A stretch of 64,000 bases of DNA, taken from positions 2,520,169-2,584,168 of the forward strand of contig NW_004955477.1 of NCBI RefSeq assembly GCF_000276665.1. Direction: 5' to 3'. A program made the translations under genes and the position numbers. Source of the DNA: Chinchilla lanigera (taxonomy: Eukaryota > Chordata > Mammalia > Rodentia > Chinchillidae). The notes below the pieces were generated by a model. The model did not search any database and was not told the origin of the DNA. It worked only from the letters and a program-made list of their open reading frames with translations. This document shows, piece by piece, positions 21,071 to 31,512 of this stretch; positions within the stretch are counted from its first letter, which is position 1, and the number at the start of each line of letters is the position of its first letter.

Positions 21071-22680
21071 AGTCACCAGCTGAAAGTACAGAATCATTAG
21101 TTTAAAAACAGAAGCCATCCCAGTGTCACTGGCTGGTGTGGGTCATTAGCCACATGTAAGAAATCAGATATAGGCTAGTTCTTCAGCTGCGTCTCCACTG
21201 CTCATGCACATTTCCATTGCACGCACTCTAAAGGGCAGGATCTCTGTACAGGCTTCCAAGATGTTACCAGCTGGCCAGGGGTTCTTTTGCTCAGTTTGTA
21301 TAAAGATCATAAGTTGGCGACATGCAGCTCTTTTAGTGATAACAGCCTTGAGCTTTAAATCCCAGTGCTGTCACCTCTTTTAGTGTTAGAGGCCCTCCTA
21401 ACTGCTCAGAGCCAGCAGCTACTGCCAGTCCTTAGGAACTCTTCCGACTACCAGCAATGGCAATGTCTGGCAGTTCTCCATTGCTCTCTGTTCTCTGCGG
21501 CTAATGGCCGTCAGTGTTACCAGCTCATTTCTGACTGCTTTCAGCACCAGCACCCTTCGGTGTTACCAGCTCAGCATGCTCAACTCAAGATAGAAATCAT
21601 GAATAGGCAGGAATATGCCACGTGGGAGAGGCTTTACTGGTACTTATGCTGCAACATAAAGGGAAACAGTGCACAGACTGACCCACCGAGGATATGGGGG
21701 AGGTTGCTTATGTAGGAAAACAAAGGCAGACTTGTGCACACACAGTACTTCTTTCTGTTTGGTCTTGGGTAGGAGTGGGGCCCTTCTCAGACCTGAGGAT
21801 GGCTGCAGAGGGATGGAGTCATCCAGGGTAGCTACAGGGCAGAATCATCTGGAGTAGATCCACAACTGAAGACTGCCTCATGAAAGCAGTCTCCTGGAGA
21901 GGCCATGAAACACTGGATGTGGCCGGATAGCTGCAAGGGATTCATTCGGGGAGGCTGTGGAAATCAAATACAGTACCTCGTGGGGAGCTTTGGGCCCCTC
22001 TATCCTGTCTCACAAGCTTCCAAAGCTCCTGGCTCCAGTTTGACAACTGATGTCCAGCCAGGGCCACCTTTTAACACATGAGACTATAATTCACTGAAAA
22101 TTGGCCTTGTAGTGGGAATTCCGGCCAGCCACAGCCTGGGTGGCTCCATAGTAGGCACTGTGGCAGACCCTCCTGCTTGTTCCACACCTTCTCTGGGGCC
22201 TACTCCAGAAGGATTCGGACAGGGGCTGCTGTCTGTGGCAGGGAAGGATGAGGAGCTTCACCTGTGCCCTATCCCTCTCCCTTAGACTGGGTGGAGATGT
22301 GGCCTTACTAGGTCCTACATACCTGCTTACACAAATGCCATCCTGGCCTGAGGGAGGGTGGCCACCTGCACACAAGATTCCAGCTGCCCAAGCAAGAAAC
22401 AGTGCCAGGGCTGTTGCCTTTGGACTTGCAGGCTGTGGCCCTAGGGTACCCCTTTGCAAGGCAGAGGTCAGGGTAAGAAAATGGTATTGAAAATGTGGGA
22501 CTGAGTGGGCCCAGCTAGGCAGAGGTGTTCTCTGGAGGTTGTCTCCAGGCTTGCCTTGCTGAAGGACCAGGCTGGCCCAGATGCATCCATGAGGAGAGTC
22601 CAAGGCCACCCACACCCTATGCCACCTGAAAGGACGTCTCTAGGAGGAGCCTGGAGGCCCCAGGTAGGGACAACCATCCT
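21071..22680. other. Unclassified intronic sequence
   Basis: Contains three copies of GTTACCAGCT (21263, 21516, 21562), but I recognise no gene or repeat. The frame at 22091-22615 (minus, 174 codons) shows no known domain. Confidence 0.35.
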
Positions 22681-22947
22681 CTAAGATTTGTGACCCTGTT
22701 CTGCCTTCCTCCCCTAGATTCTCCTGTTGTCTCTGTCGAAAAAGTTGGGAGAGAGACAAAAACTATTAAGAGCCTTAGTGAGGTTTCTGACAAATCCTGG
22801 CTAAAAAGCATTAAAACCTCTGCTGGAGAGAGCAATTAAGAAAAGAAAAAACAAAAACAAAACCAATAAGCAGCTGGTTCTCTTAGGCACCAGGGCCCCA
22901 ATTCACTCCTCTTACCTCCAGTTAAATACAAAAGAGACAAAGTAGAG

Positions 22948-23030
22948 AGGGGCTGGGGATTAAGCTCAGCGGCACAGCACCTTCCTGGCGAGCACAAGGT
23001 CATGAGTTCGATTCCTGGTACTGGAAGAGA
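22948..23030 (+). mobile_element. ID SINE (plus)
   Basis: GGGGCTGGGGATTAAGCTCAGC start, B-box region GAGTTCGATTCCTGG and a short A-rich tail broken by other bases. The flanks show an imperfect duplication (ACAAAGTAGAG before; ACAAAGACAGTAGAG after), so this is somewhat older than the other IDs. Confidence 0.88.
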
Positions 23031-23039
23031 AACACAAAG

Positions 23040-23540
23040 ACAGTAGAGGGAGGGCTGTATTATATATTTTTTAAAAACCTCTATGTAAAATATATACTCA
23101 CATAGACACCTTTATATAAATATATTTTATTCTCTCATGACATTAGTACACTAAAATGTGCATACATTACACTGCTAACCGCTAAATCAGCCTTAAATAT
23201 AAGGCAGTGCTATACACTTCAGCGATAACACCTTAACAAAACAAAAAAGCCTGTAAGAGCTTACCCAAAAAGTTACACGCAGGCAATAGAGAGGCACAGT
23301 GGCCAAATCAGGGGTCTCTGGGCCTAAAATAGCCAATCAAGTTATATTGACTCACCAAGAGAGAAAGTCCCTGTCTTGCCGTGTAGTATAAGTGGCTAAA
23401 AACAAAGATGCTTGAACACCTGCTCGGGCTCCCTACCTCATTCCAACAACGCAGCTGTCTGTCTCCTCATTTCTCTCTTCTTTCCAATAAAGTGATTTTT
23501 TTTTCTCCTTCCAAGCTTATGTCTCCATTTCTTTATTGGT
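23040..23540 (+). mobile_element. Possible LTR-like sequence
   Basis: An A/T-rich part is followed by a TATA-like 'agtataagtggctaaaaac', 'ttgaacacctgctcgggctccc', and an AATAAA at 23486 with a T-rich run after it. This layout resembles the U3-R of a retroviral LTR, but I see no matching partner LTR, no clear ends and no internal region. Low certainty. Confidence 0.3.
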
Positions 23541-23691
23541 ATGAAGTTTACAAGCCGCAGATGGATAATATCCACCCTCACGCTAGACGCGCCATCCCCG
23601 CCTCTTACTGCATCTCCTCTTTGCCTTTGCTGCCCCTGGATCTTCAGGGTCAACTTTATTTTCCTCTTCCTTGTGCTACCTTCTGCTCGCA

Positions 23692-23705
23692 CCACTAGAG
23701 GGCGC
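23692..23705 (+). promoter_or_regulatory. Predicted CTCF site (perfect core)
   Basis: CCACTAGAGGGCGC matches the CTCF core CCASYAGRKGGCRS at all 14 positions. It sits in a locally CpG-richer stretch (about 23580-23740). Confidence 0.68.
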
Positions 23706-23740
23706 CTCCCCGCGAGGTTCGAGGAGAGGCAGTACCCGGC

Positions 23741-26700
23741 TTGAAATGCAGTGGGAGGATGCGTGCATGCGCACACCAGGCCCCAGTGCATACTCGGCTG
23801 GGCCTCTACAGGCACACACTGCTAGAACCCTGTCTTCTGTCCTTTTCTACTCTGTCTGCCACACTTGAGCAAACCAGCTCCTTGAGTCTCCTGACAGCTA
23901 TAAGGTGCCAGGACCTGAAGGAGGGAGCAGCCCACTGTGGTTTCACCAGCCCTGTTTTTAACCAGCTGGCACCTTGTCAGAAGTACCTGAGACCTGCTTT
24001 CTAAGCATGGGGCTCCCACATCAAAGCATGGGAGAGGCGGGCTTTCTGCATGAGGAAGACAGCCTTCACTTGACCAGGTCCCCTCTGTCCCTTTCCCACA
24101 CCTTTCCTTTAAGCCTTGTTCATGCTGTCTGCGCTCGCCAGATGACCTCCCACCTCTTCCTCAGCTTGCCTCGGTCCTGCCAGGTCTTCCAGGGCTGCCC
24201 TCATGGTGAAATCCCAGCATCTTCCCAACCAGCAGGGCCCTTAGAAGCTCCCCTGGCACCTTGTGGGGAGCCGAGGCTGGCAAGGTGATAGCTCAAGATC
24301 ATGTGGCAGTGTTGGCTCCCATGGCATGCCCGTTTCTGTTGTGCCCCAAACACACTCTCACTTCCAGCAGAATTATCTGGCGTTCTGCAGATCCCATGGC
24401 CTTTTGGATTTCAAATCATTTTTAAGATTTCCAGAATAGAAAGAATTCCATGCGAAGCCAGGTGGGATAATTCCTGTCCCAGGAGACAGACCTACTCAGG
24501 TTTCTCCAGTCACCCCCAGAACTCTGGACAGAGAATGGCCCTGTGTGGGGTCATGCAGATCCATAGCTGCCTCCAGGACCCCTGTTCTTGGAGCTCTGCC
24601 CTGGCCCACCCCAACTCGCAGGCAGCTTTGAGGCTCACAAGGTGGTCCCCCCGTGAGGCGACCCAGGTCACACCTGTGGGGCCAGTGGTGCACAGAAGCG
24701 TCCTCTAAGGTGGTACATGATGTCAGCGTGCCTGGTACTGGTGATGTGAACATGGACGTGTCAGTTAAGATGGGATTAGTAAATATGTGTTGGGGTAACA
24801 CTGGGATCCTAACATCTTGCTTCTCACTCTGCCTGTGTCCCCTGGTCTTAGCATCCTTGGATGTTTCTTGGAGTTGGTCATTTCTATCCCTATGGATAAA
24901 TGATCCCATCATTCCTCCTTACTTTTATGATTGGCATTCTCCTGTGAGGGAGAACGTTTTCTTCGCCCCGTTTATTTATTTATACTGATGTGGTCTCAGG
25001 GCTTCCTATTTAGTACTTTGGGTTATAATCTGTTACTATCATTGTTTATTTTGTTGCTCAAATGGTCTTCGTTGTGGCCACTGACAGCCCCTTCAAGCTG
25101 GCCCTGTGTCCTTGTGATATATCCCCACCCTTCTTTATACCCTTCCTTGGTTCCTGGTGCACAAAGATATTACAGCTCTTTTGATCCTGTCTTTACCTCA
25201 GCCTTGGGACCAGCCATTTCTCCAAGAAGCCTTGGTTCTTTGGGTGGAATCTAAGCCTGGGGTGAGAGGTGCCTTTCTGTTGCCTCTGAGTGTCACTCAG
25301 GCCCTCCCAGTGACCAGTGGGAAAGAGGTACCGGTGTCTGCATACTGTACACACATCCCTATGTACTGAACACTGCACATACCTTTGTTGAAAACCAGAC
25401 TCTTGTGAGCTTTCACAAGAGTTTGACTGCAGCCCAGCAAAAGCTCCTGCTGGCCTTGTACTCTGCGTGATTTTACCTTCCTATCTCACATAGCCTAGGT
25501 CCTATTATCTCTCTCTCTCTGCATGTGGAGGACCCTTAGCATTTGTCAGACTAACAGCCATCTTCCCTGTTGGACAAGATCTTGCAGCTTTCTGGAGCAC
25601 TTTTTTTTCATGTAATCCTTGAAGGACTCCACTGAGCCCACATGGAAGGTTCCTCTGCTTCAGGACACTCCAGAGATTTGTGGAGAATTAATGTGCCTGT
25701 TACAGATGGGGAGGAGGCAGGCATGACTGTGGGTGGGGGCTGGCACCTATCCCCAGCTCTTCATGCCCAGTCTGCACTCAAATGGGTTGCGGCCTGTGCT
25801 TCCTCTTGCTCCTGAATCTTCCTCCCAGAAGCCCCATGGCTCCTGGGTGTAGTTTCTGTGGGCTGGTGGGATCTGGGAAGCATGTGGAAGTCATTCCTTG
25901 TTTTCTTGTAGCTGGAGGTAGCCAGCAGGGAAAAGGGGCTAGCCTACTTGGAACCCACTAGTACAGAGGAAGAAGCTTCAGTGTTTCCACGTGAAGTAGT
26001 TTAAAATAAACTCAGCTCCTCTGAAGCCAACCCAGATGGATCTTGCTGGGGCCAGATGGAAGCGCACAAGCACCCAGCCTGAGCCAGTGTCCTGGCTCCT
26101 GCAGCGTGGGAGGGCGCCTCAGCCCCGTGGAAGGTGGGCAGCTGTGGCTTCAGGCTCCAAGGGGACTGCCCTGTCCCTCCTGTGCAGGCCCAAGCCAAAG
26201 CAGTCTGAGGACTGTGTGAGCCAGGGGCTGGGAGGTTGAGGGGTCTGTAGGCCTCTGGGCTGTGGGACTAAAGGGAGTGAAGGGAGCACTTCAGTATCAT
26301 TTTGGAAGGGACCCCGGAAGGAAAGAAGTCATTGGACCTCCGGGTAGCAGAAGACCTTTGGGAAACTGAAATATTTAACAGAAATCCTGTGCCAGAGCCC
26401 ACGTCAAGGGGAGTCTGGATGATGTGATGATAGTTTGAACAGTAGTTCTTGATGAGTTACACAGAAAACTGAGAAAGCGAGGGACAAAGCCCCTTGAGGG
26501 GCCGGCACCTGGACTGCAGTCCTAACCTCTCTAGTAATAAAAACAATGCTACCTTTTTAAAGAATAATCTAGCACTTACAGTGTGTTAGAATAAACACGT
26601 TTTCTTCCATGCAGCAGCCTATAAGACAAATATAGTTCCCTCTGGGACCTAAATAAAGAGATATTAACAACCTGGCAGACTCCAGAGCCCCGCTGCCTTT

Positions 26701-27345
26701 ACCCACTGCTCAGCTTGCCCAGACTCAGTTTCCCTGCCTGCCTGCCTGCCTGCCTGCGTGCTGTCTCCTGGCTGCCATGAGAGATCCTGTGATCCGGGTG
26801 TTGTGCAGCATCATGGGAACACAGTAGATGTTGGGGATATCAGATCTCTGCCCGTGTGGCAGGGCTTCTGTTGCTGGAAGGAAGCACCCGGGTTGCCCAC
26901 TGGCCGTGTGAGTCAGGGCTCAGAGAGGGGGCGGCAGACATACTCAGTCTGCGGTGGGCTTGCAGACAGTGTGAGGAGGCCAGCCCCATAGAAGGCTGTT
27001 GGTGACTTCTGTACCTCACTGCCCAGCCCTGGGCCTGTAACAGACACCATGAGCCCAGAGCTTCTCAGTGCCCTCCATGGCCCACCAAGAGACGCCACCT
27101 ATAAGCCATGCTCGTTAGAAACAATGGCCCGAAAGTCCCCACAAGACACCATTTTCAAGTCTCATCTCAACACCACACCGCCCCCACTTCCAGAGGAGGA
27201 AACAGCCCAGAGAGCCAGGTGACCAGCATGGCAGCTGGCCCAGAGCTGGGTTCCCTGGGGGCCCATTTCTGTCCTGCTGGACTGGTCGGATGTTACCTAA
27301 GACTGAGTACTACTGGGTGTGGTAGTTTAGGCTGCATCATAAAAC
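23741..27345. other. Mostly unique intron with faint old repeats
   Basis: No gene is supported. Faint LINE-like text lies at 24090-24200 and 25080-25260 ('cagccatttctccaagaagccttggttctttgggtgg', as in old LINE 3' ends). A short CCTG tetranucleotide run is at 26733-26757. Confidence 0.4.
26733..26757. repeat. (CCTG)n short tandem repeat
   Basis: About six CCTG units ending in CGTG. Confidence 0.9.
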
Positions 27346-27351
27346 CAGGGG

Positions 27352-27425
27352 GTGAGCTGAGGTGTAGCTCAGTGGTAGAGCACTTGCCTGGCATGGGTGA
27401 GACCCTGGCCTCCATCCTCAGCGCT
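27352..27425 (+). mobile_element. Older ID-type SINE
   Basis: 'gctgaggtgtagctcagtggtagagcacttgcctggcatgggtgagaccctggcctccatcctcagcgctgta' keeps the A box but has a decayed B box, so it is a tRNA-Ala-derived SINE older than the main ID set here. Confidence 0.75.
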
Positions 27426-29000
27426 GTAAACCAAAAACCTGCTGGGTTCATCTTGCTCAGTATTAATGTGTGGATTTGTGCCCCCTGCATGTCTGTGCCA
27501 CCACCTAACCATCCAGTGAGCTCAGGGCAGGATCACTGAGGGAATGGGGTGTGGGCAGGGCTCAGAGCTGAGGTTGTACCTGTGCTGGGTGAGAGAACTT
27601 TCTTCCGAAGTAACAGTCCTTGACCCCTCTGCGTGGAAGTCTCTTGGCATCTACTCCTGAAGGCACCACCCTTCTGATTCTGCTGCCCAGAGCTCGTGTC
27701 CCTGGCCTACCAGTGCAGAGTGCAGGAGTTTGCTTAACACATTGGTGTTACTTATCCTGGGATCCCAGCCTTTCCTCTGAGGACATGTGGTCTCCTGGGT
27801 GCCTTCTCAGGCTCTTGGGATGGTTCATGTAAAGGAGGGAGAAATGCTTGGGACTTCTGGTCTGTACACTTCCGGGAGCTTCAGAGGAGCGGGTGGCTGC
27901 TTGCTCTGAGCCACTCCCCATCACCATGCTGGCTGAAGGAAATAGTAATCACGCTTCCCCCAGGGGAGCGGTCCAACCCCTGCCCACTGCACATACCCTG
28001 GACGGTGCAGCCTGCTGCTGAGTTTTGACTGCTCAGACGTGCAAGAGACCATGCTGATGACATCGTGTTGCAAATGCTCCACTTGTCCAGAGAAACTCTA
28101 GGGGTGGTGAGGCGCACGGTGGCTCTGCCCCAGCTGTTTGGAAGCTGGGCCTCTAACCAGCTCAGTTCCTGCCGCCACCCACTCATGGCTGGGACGTGAC
28201 AGAGGAAGGCAGCGCTCCCTATGGGGTTTGTCAGCCTTTGTGACAGCTCAAGGCACTGCATGTGTTTCTCAAAATACTGGAGGGATTGACTTATTTTTAG
28301 CCCGGCCTCGTGGGATCAAAGAAGGTTGCTGCTGCTTGGGCAGATGGACTTCTCATGCAGTGGTTCTTCGGGGCCTCTTTCTAGGGGAACTGAGCGATTT
28401 GAGAGGATGTGGGGTGTCCCTGAAGTATACTAGAAGCCCACATGTTTTCCTGATGGCTCTTCTGCCTTCATGAATCCAAAATGACTCTTCTACCCTGAGT
28501 TCTTCAGGGCATGGGCCCTAAGGGTTAGGGGAGGCCACAGAGCCACCCACCTGAGCTCATGTCCTGCTGGTGGCACCTCAGTTTCCTGAACTCTAACTTG
28601 AGCGCAGAAGGAGTTCCTGCCACCTAGAGTTGGAAGAAGATGAGAATAGTGTGTCCTGCAGAAAACATACGTTGTATTTCCTGGCCTGTAATAAGTGTGC
28701 AGCAAATACTATATTTTGTCGTTCTGTTGGTGCTCCTTCGGTGTGGTAATCTGGGATAACCTGGGCCCCAAGATAGCAGTGGTGGAGAAGGTGGGACTTG
28801 GCCTCCCAGGCTGTCTGTCCTGTTGGTCCTTGTAGTGTCGCTGTATTTCTATGACTGCATTCACCCCATTTCTATGGAGAAGCTCTGGATGGCTGCGTGG
28901 CTGGGCCCTGTGATGTCAGACCTCTAGTGGGATCTCCCGCCCTATCAGGTGCCTGCAGCTTAGGCATTGGCCCCACCCCTCCCTCCAAGTCCACGTGGCC
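27426..29000. other. Unique intronic sequence
   Basis: No exon or repeat recognised. Confidence 0.35.
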
Positions 29001-29007
29001 ACCAGCC

Positions 29008-29021
29008 CCACCAGGGGGCAG
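29008..29021 (+). promoter_or_regulatory. Predicted CTCF site (perfect core)
   Basis: CCACCAGGGGGCAG matches the CTCF core at all 14 positions. It lies 93 bp before the left arm of the inverted repeat at 29114. Confidence 0.68.
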
Positions 29022-29113
29022 TGGAGCCTTGTAACTCAGGCCTGCCAGGGGGGCCATGCAGGTTGGGGTCCCTTTGACTACATTCTCGTGCCCCTTGTTC
29101 CCTGGCCTCTACC

Positions 29114-29142
29114 GAGTCAGGCTCCTGGTATTCCGAGGGCAG
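29114..29142 (+). repeat. 29-bp inverted repeat, left arm
   Basis: Starts GAGTCAGGCTCC and ends CGAGGGCAG. Its exact reverse complement lies at 29653-29681. The arms enclose 510 bp. Confidence 0.97.
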
Positions 29143-29652
29143 TTGCGCAGGGCCCAGAGGTTTGGCTCCAGCCACCAGGCCCTGCAGCCTGTCAGTGTGG
29201 CTCAGCCTGGCGTTCCTGGCCCTGGCTGCCTCACTGCTTTATCGGTTTGCCTTTGCATTCACGGTGGAGTTTTCACTGGAGACCAGGGCTGCTTGGGCTG
29301 GCCTCTCCTCATACCCACCCTGGCACAATGGCTGTGCCCTGGTCCTGGAGTTCTCACTACCCTGCGTACTCTTCCTGAGGGCCCCTTGCTCCTGCCCCCA
29401 ACCCCCATCTGACATCATAGGGTTTCTGTGGACACACCTGCCTGCACTTCAGCCTTGGTGTCAGTGTCACCCTGACTCGGGGCTGAGGTGGGCCTGCGCG
29501 TTTGGACCCCCTCATGGCTGCCCTTCCTGGTTCTCCTGGACCGTAACTCTTGCCGCGGCTGTGATGCAGCAACTCTGTAATCAGTGCCTTTGTCTTCAAT
29601 GTACCGTATGTGTCCTGGGAGTAGAACTTGCCTGAGGTGTCCTTGCTGCCGC

Positions 29653-29681
29653 CTGCCCTCGGAATACCAGGAGCCTGACTC
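29653..29681 (-). repeat. 29-bp inverted repeat, right arm
   Basis: Starts CTGCCCTCGG and ends GAGCCTGACTC, the exact reverse complement of 29114-29142. I see no matching flanking target duplication outside the arms (CCTCTACC left, TTAGGGTA right). Confidence 0.97.
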
Positions 29682-29689
29682 TTAGGGTA

Positions 29690-30180
29690 TGGGGCATAGC
29701 AGCTCCTCCTTTGGACTGTCAGACAGGTCTGGACAGGGACTTGACTGTCCCAGTGGTAAAAAGGAGAGAAAATGTCCAGCAGGGCCATGTGAGTCTTAGT
29801 CCTTCCAAACACATTGTGCTCCCTGGGGTCAAGGCCCTCGTGTGTGGCTGTTGCTTCCTGTGCAACCCATCAAATGGCAAGAGTTTCTGATCAATCCAGG
29901 GGTGTCTCTGCCTGTCCTCTTGTACCTGGGGAGCTGAGACCCCATCATGCTACAGTTACATTTACCCCAGTCTCAAGTTTGTCATTCAGTGGGGACACAG
30001 CTGGTGCCAGATAGCCGTGGCTGCTGTGATGCCCCAGGAAGGGGGAGATTTCGAGCCCCACGAGGACTCAGTAGCTTTCTTGAGATGGAACATGTAGGTT
30101 GCAGGGCTCTGCTGCCATAGAGACACCAGGCTGGCCTTTAGTGCTACGTTTCTAGCCTGCTACAGTCGCGGACAGAAAAG
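29690..30180. other. Unique intronic sequence
   Basis: Nothing recognised. Confidence 0.35.
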
Positions 30181-30475
30181 TCTTTTTTTACCCATAAGAC
30201 TCCATTAATCCCAGCACATTTTACATGTTTGATAGTGTCTTCAAGTTTTTTCTTTTAAAAATTAGCTTATTTTTTTTTTCTAATACAAAAGAAATTCATG
30301 TTGTCTTTGGGACACACAGAAAAGCACAAAGAAAATAATCCACAATCCTACCTCCTAGAGGGAAAACACAGTATTTTGTTCCACCTGTTTCTTTAAAAAA
30401 AAAAAAAAGTATGTTGAAATTATTTATAAAATATAGTTTTAGAGTTAAAATCGTATGAAAAGAATCATTTGCATC
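30181..30475 (-). repeat. Old L1-type 3' UTR fragment
   Basis: 'ctaatacaaaagaaattcatgttgtctttgggacacacagaaaagcacaaagaaaataatccacaatcctacctcc' follows the common minus-strand L1M 3' UTR text. Includes a 14-base A run near 30395. Confidence 0.5.
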
Positions 30476-31010
30476 TCACCACATTCCAATCCCAGCAATA
30501 TGATTGTGCCTTCATGAAGTACCCTAGCCTCCCCGCCAGACCCCCCTAGAAGTAGTGGGGTGACCCTTTGAGATACCCCAGGACCATGCCTTGCCAGGAA
30601 GCAGAAAGCCCAGCAGTGTGCCCTCCCCGGGGCTGAGCCAAGAGTCACACACCAGAGGCCTCCCACCCTGGTGCAGGGTAAAGCCAGGTCTCCCACCTGC
30701 ATCTTCTGGGGATGGAGCAGAAAGCCCTCTCCCTGAAGCCTCGGTGGGAAGAATAGTTTTCCCCAATGTGAGTATTCATCTGGGAGGAGCTGTGTGCCTG
30801 CCTGTCTGCCCAGATTGGAGGCATAGCTCGTGCTAGACGTAATGTCCTCTGAGCACTCCCCTCATGGGGTGTCCTTGTGGGCATAGGGCAAGGGCTGACA
30901 GCCACGCAGTTGCTGCACCCTCAGGCTGCTGGGGAGAGTGGCCTCCTTATCCACTGGCTGCTATCAGCCCCTGGACCCAGGGTTGAGATCAGAAGGTCCA
31001 TGTCAGAAAT
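30476..31010. other. Unique intronic sequence
   Basis: No feature recognised. Confidence 0.35.
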
Positions 31011-31014
31011 GTCC

Positions 31015-31275
31015 CATTGCTGTGATGAGTATCCGTCTCATTTTCTAATGTTATTAACACATAACATACATGTGGGAAAATGATCAGGACCCAGGTGCAC
31101 ATGGCTCCATGAGCTTTTGTGACCTGAACCCACCTGAGTAAGAATACAGCCTGGTACCCCCAGCCTCTCAGGCACCCACCAGTGGACATTAATGGCAGAG
31201 GCAAGTTTTTCTCTTTTGGAACTTTCTGCAAATGGAAGCATGTTGTGCATGCTTTTCTTTCTCATGGTCACACTT
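31015..31275 (-). repeat. L1M 3' fragment (minus)
   Basis: 'taacacataacatacatgtgggaaaatgatca ... tgagcttttgtgacctgaacccacc' and 'ttggaactttctgcaaatggaagcatg' resemble minus-strand old L1 3' ends. Diverged. Confidence 0.5.
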
Positions 31276-31397
31276 CTAAAGGGGCTTCTTTTGGGCCATC
31301 AGCCAGACCACATGGTGTCCTCCTGGCATCTCAGGTAGGCATCCATCTGAGCGCTGGCTCTGCAGAATCTCGCCATCCAGGGAAGACAGTTGATGTT

Positions 31398-31502
31398 AGT
31401 TTTTTTGTTTTTTTGTTTGTTTTTGCAGTACCAGGGATCAAACTCACAATCTTGCACTTGCCAGGCAGGCGCTTATGCCACTGAGCTATTTCCCAGCCCT
31501 AG
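31398..31502 (-). mobile_element. ID SINE (minus)
   Basis: A T-rich tail (TTTTTTTGTTTTTTTG) precedes CAGTACCAGGGATCAAACTC ... CTGAGCTATTTCCCAGCCC. Target duplication AGTTGATGTT at 31388-31397 and 31503-31512. Confidence 0.92.
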
Positions 31503-31512
31503 AGTTGATGTT

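Noticed and set aside
21540..21563. REST/NRSF-like TTCAGCACCA
   Set aside because: Only the left half-site fits; the GGACAGC right half is missing.
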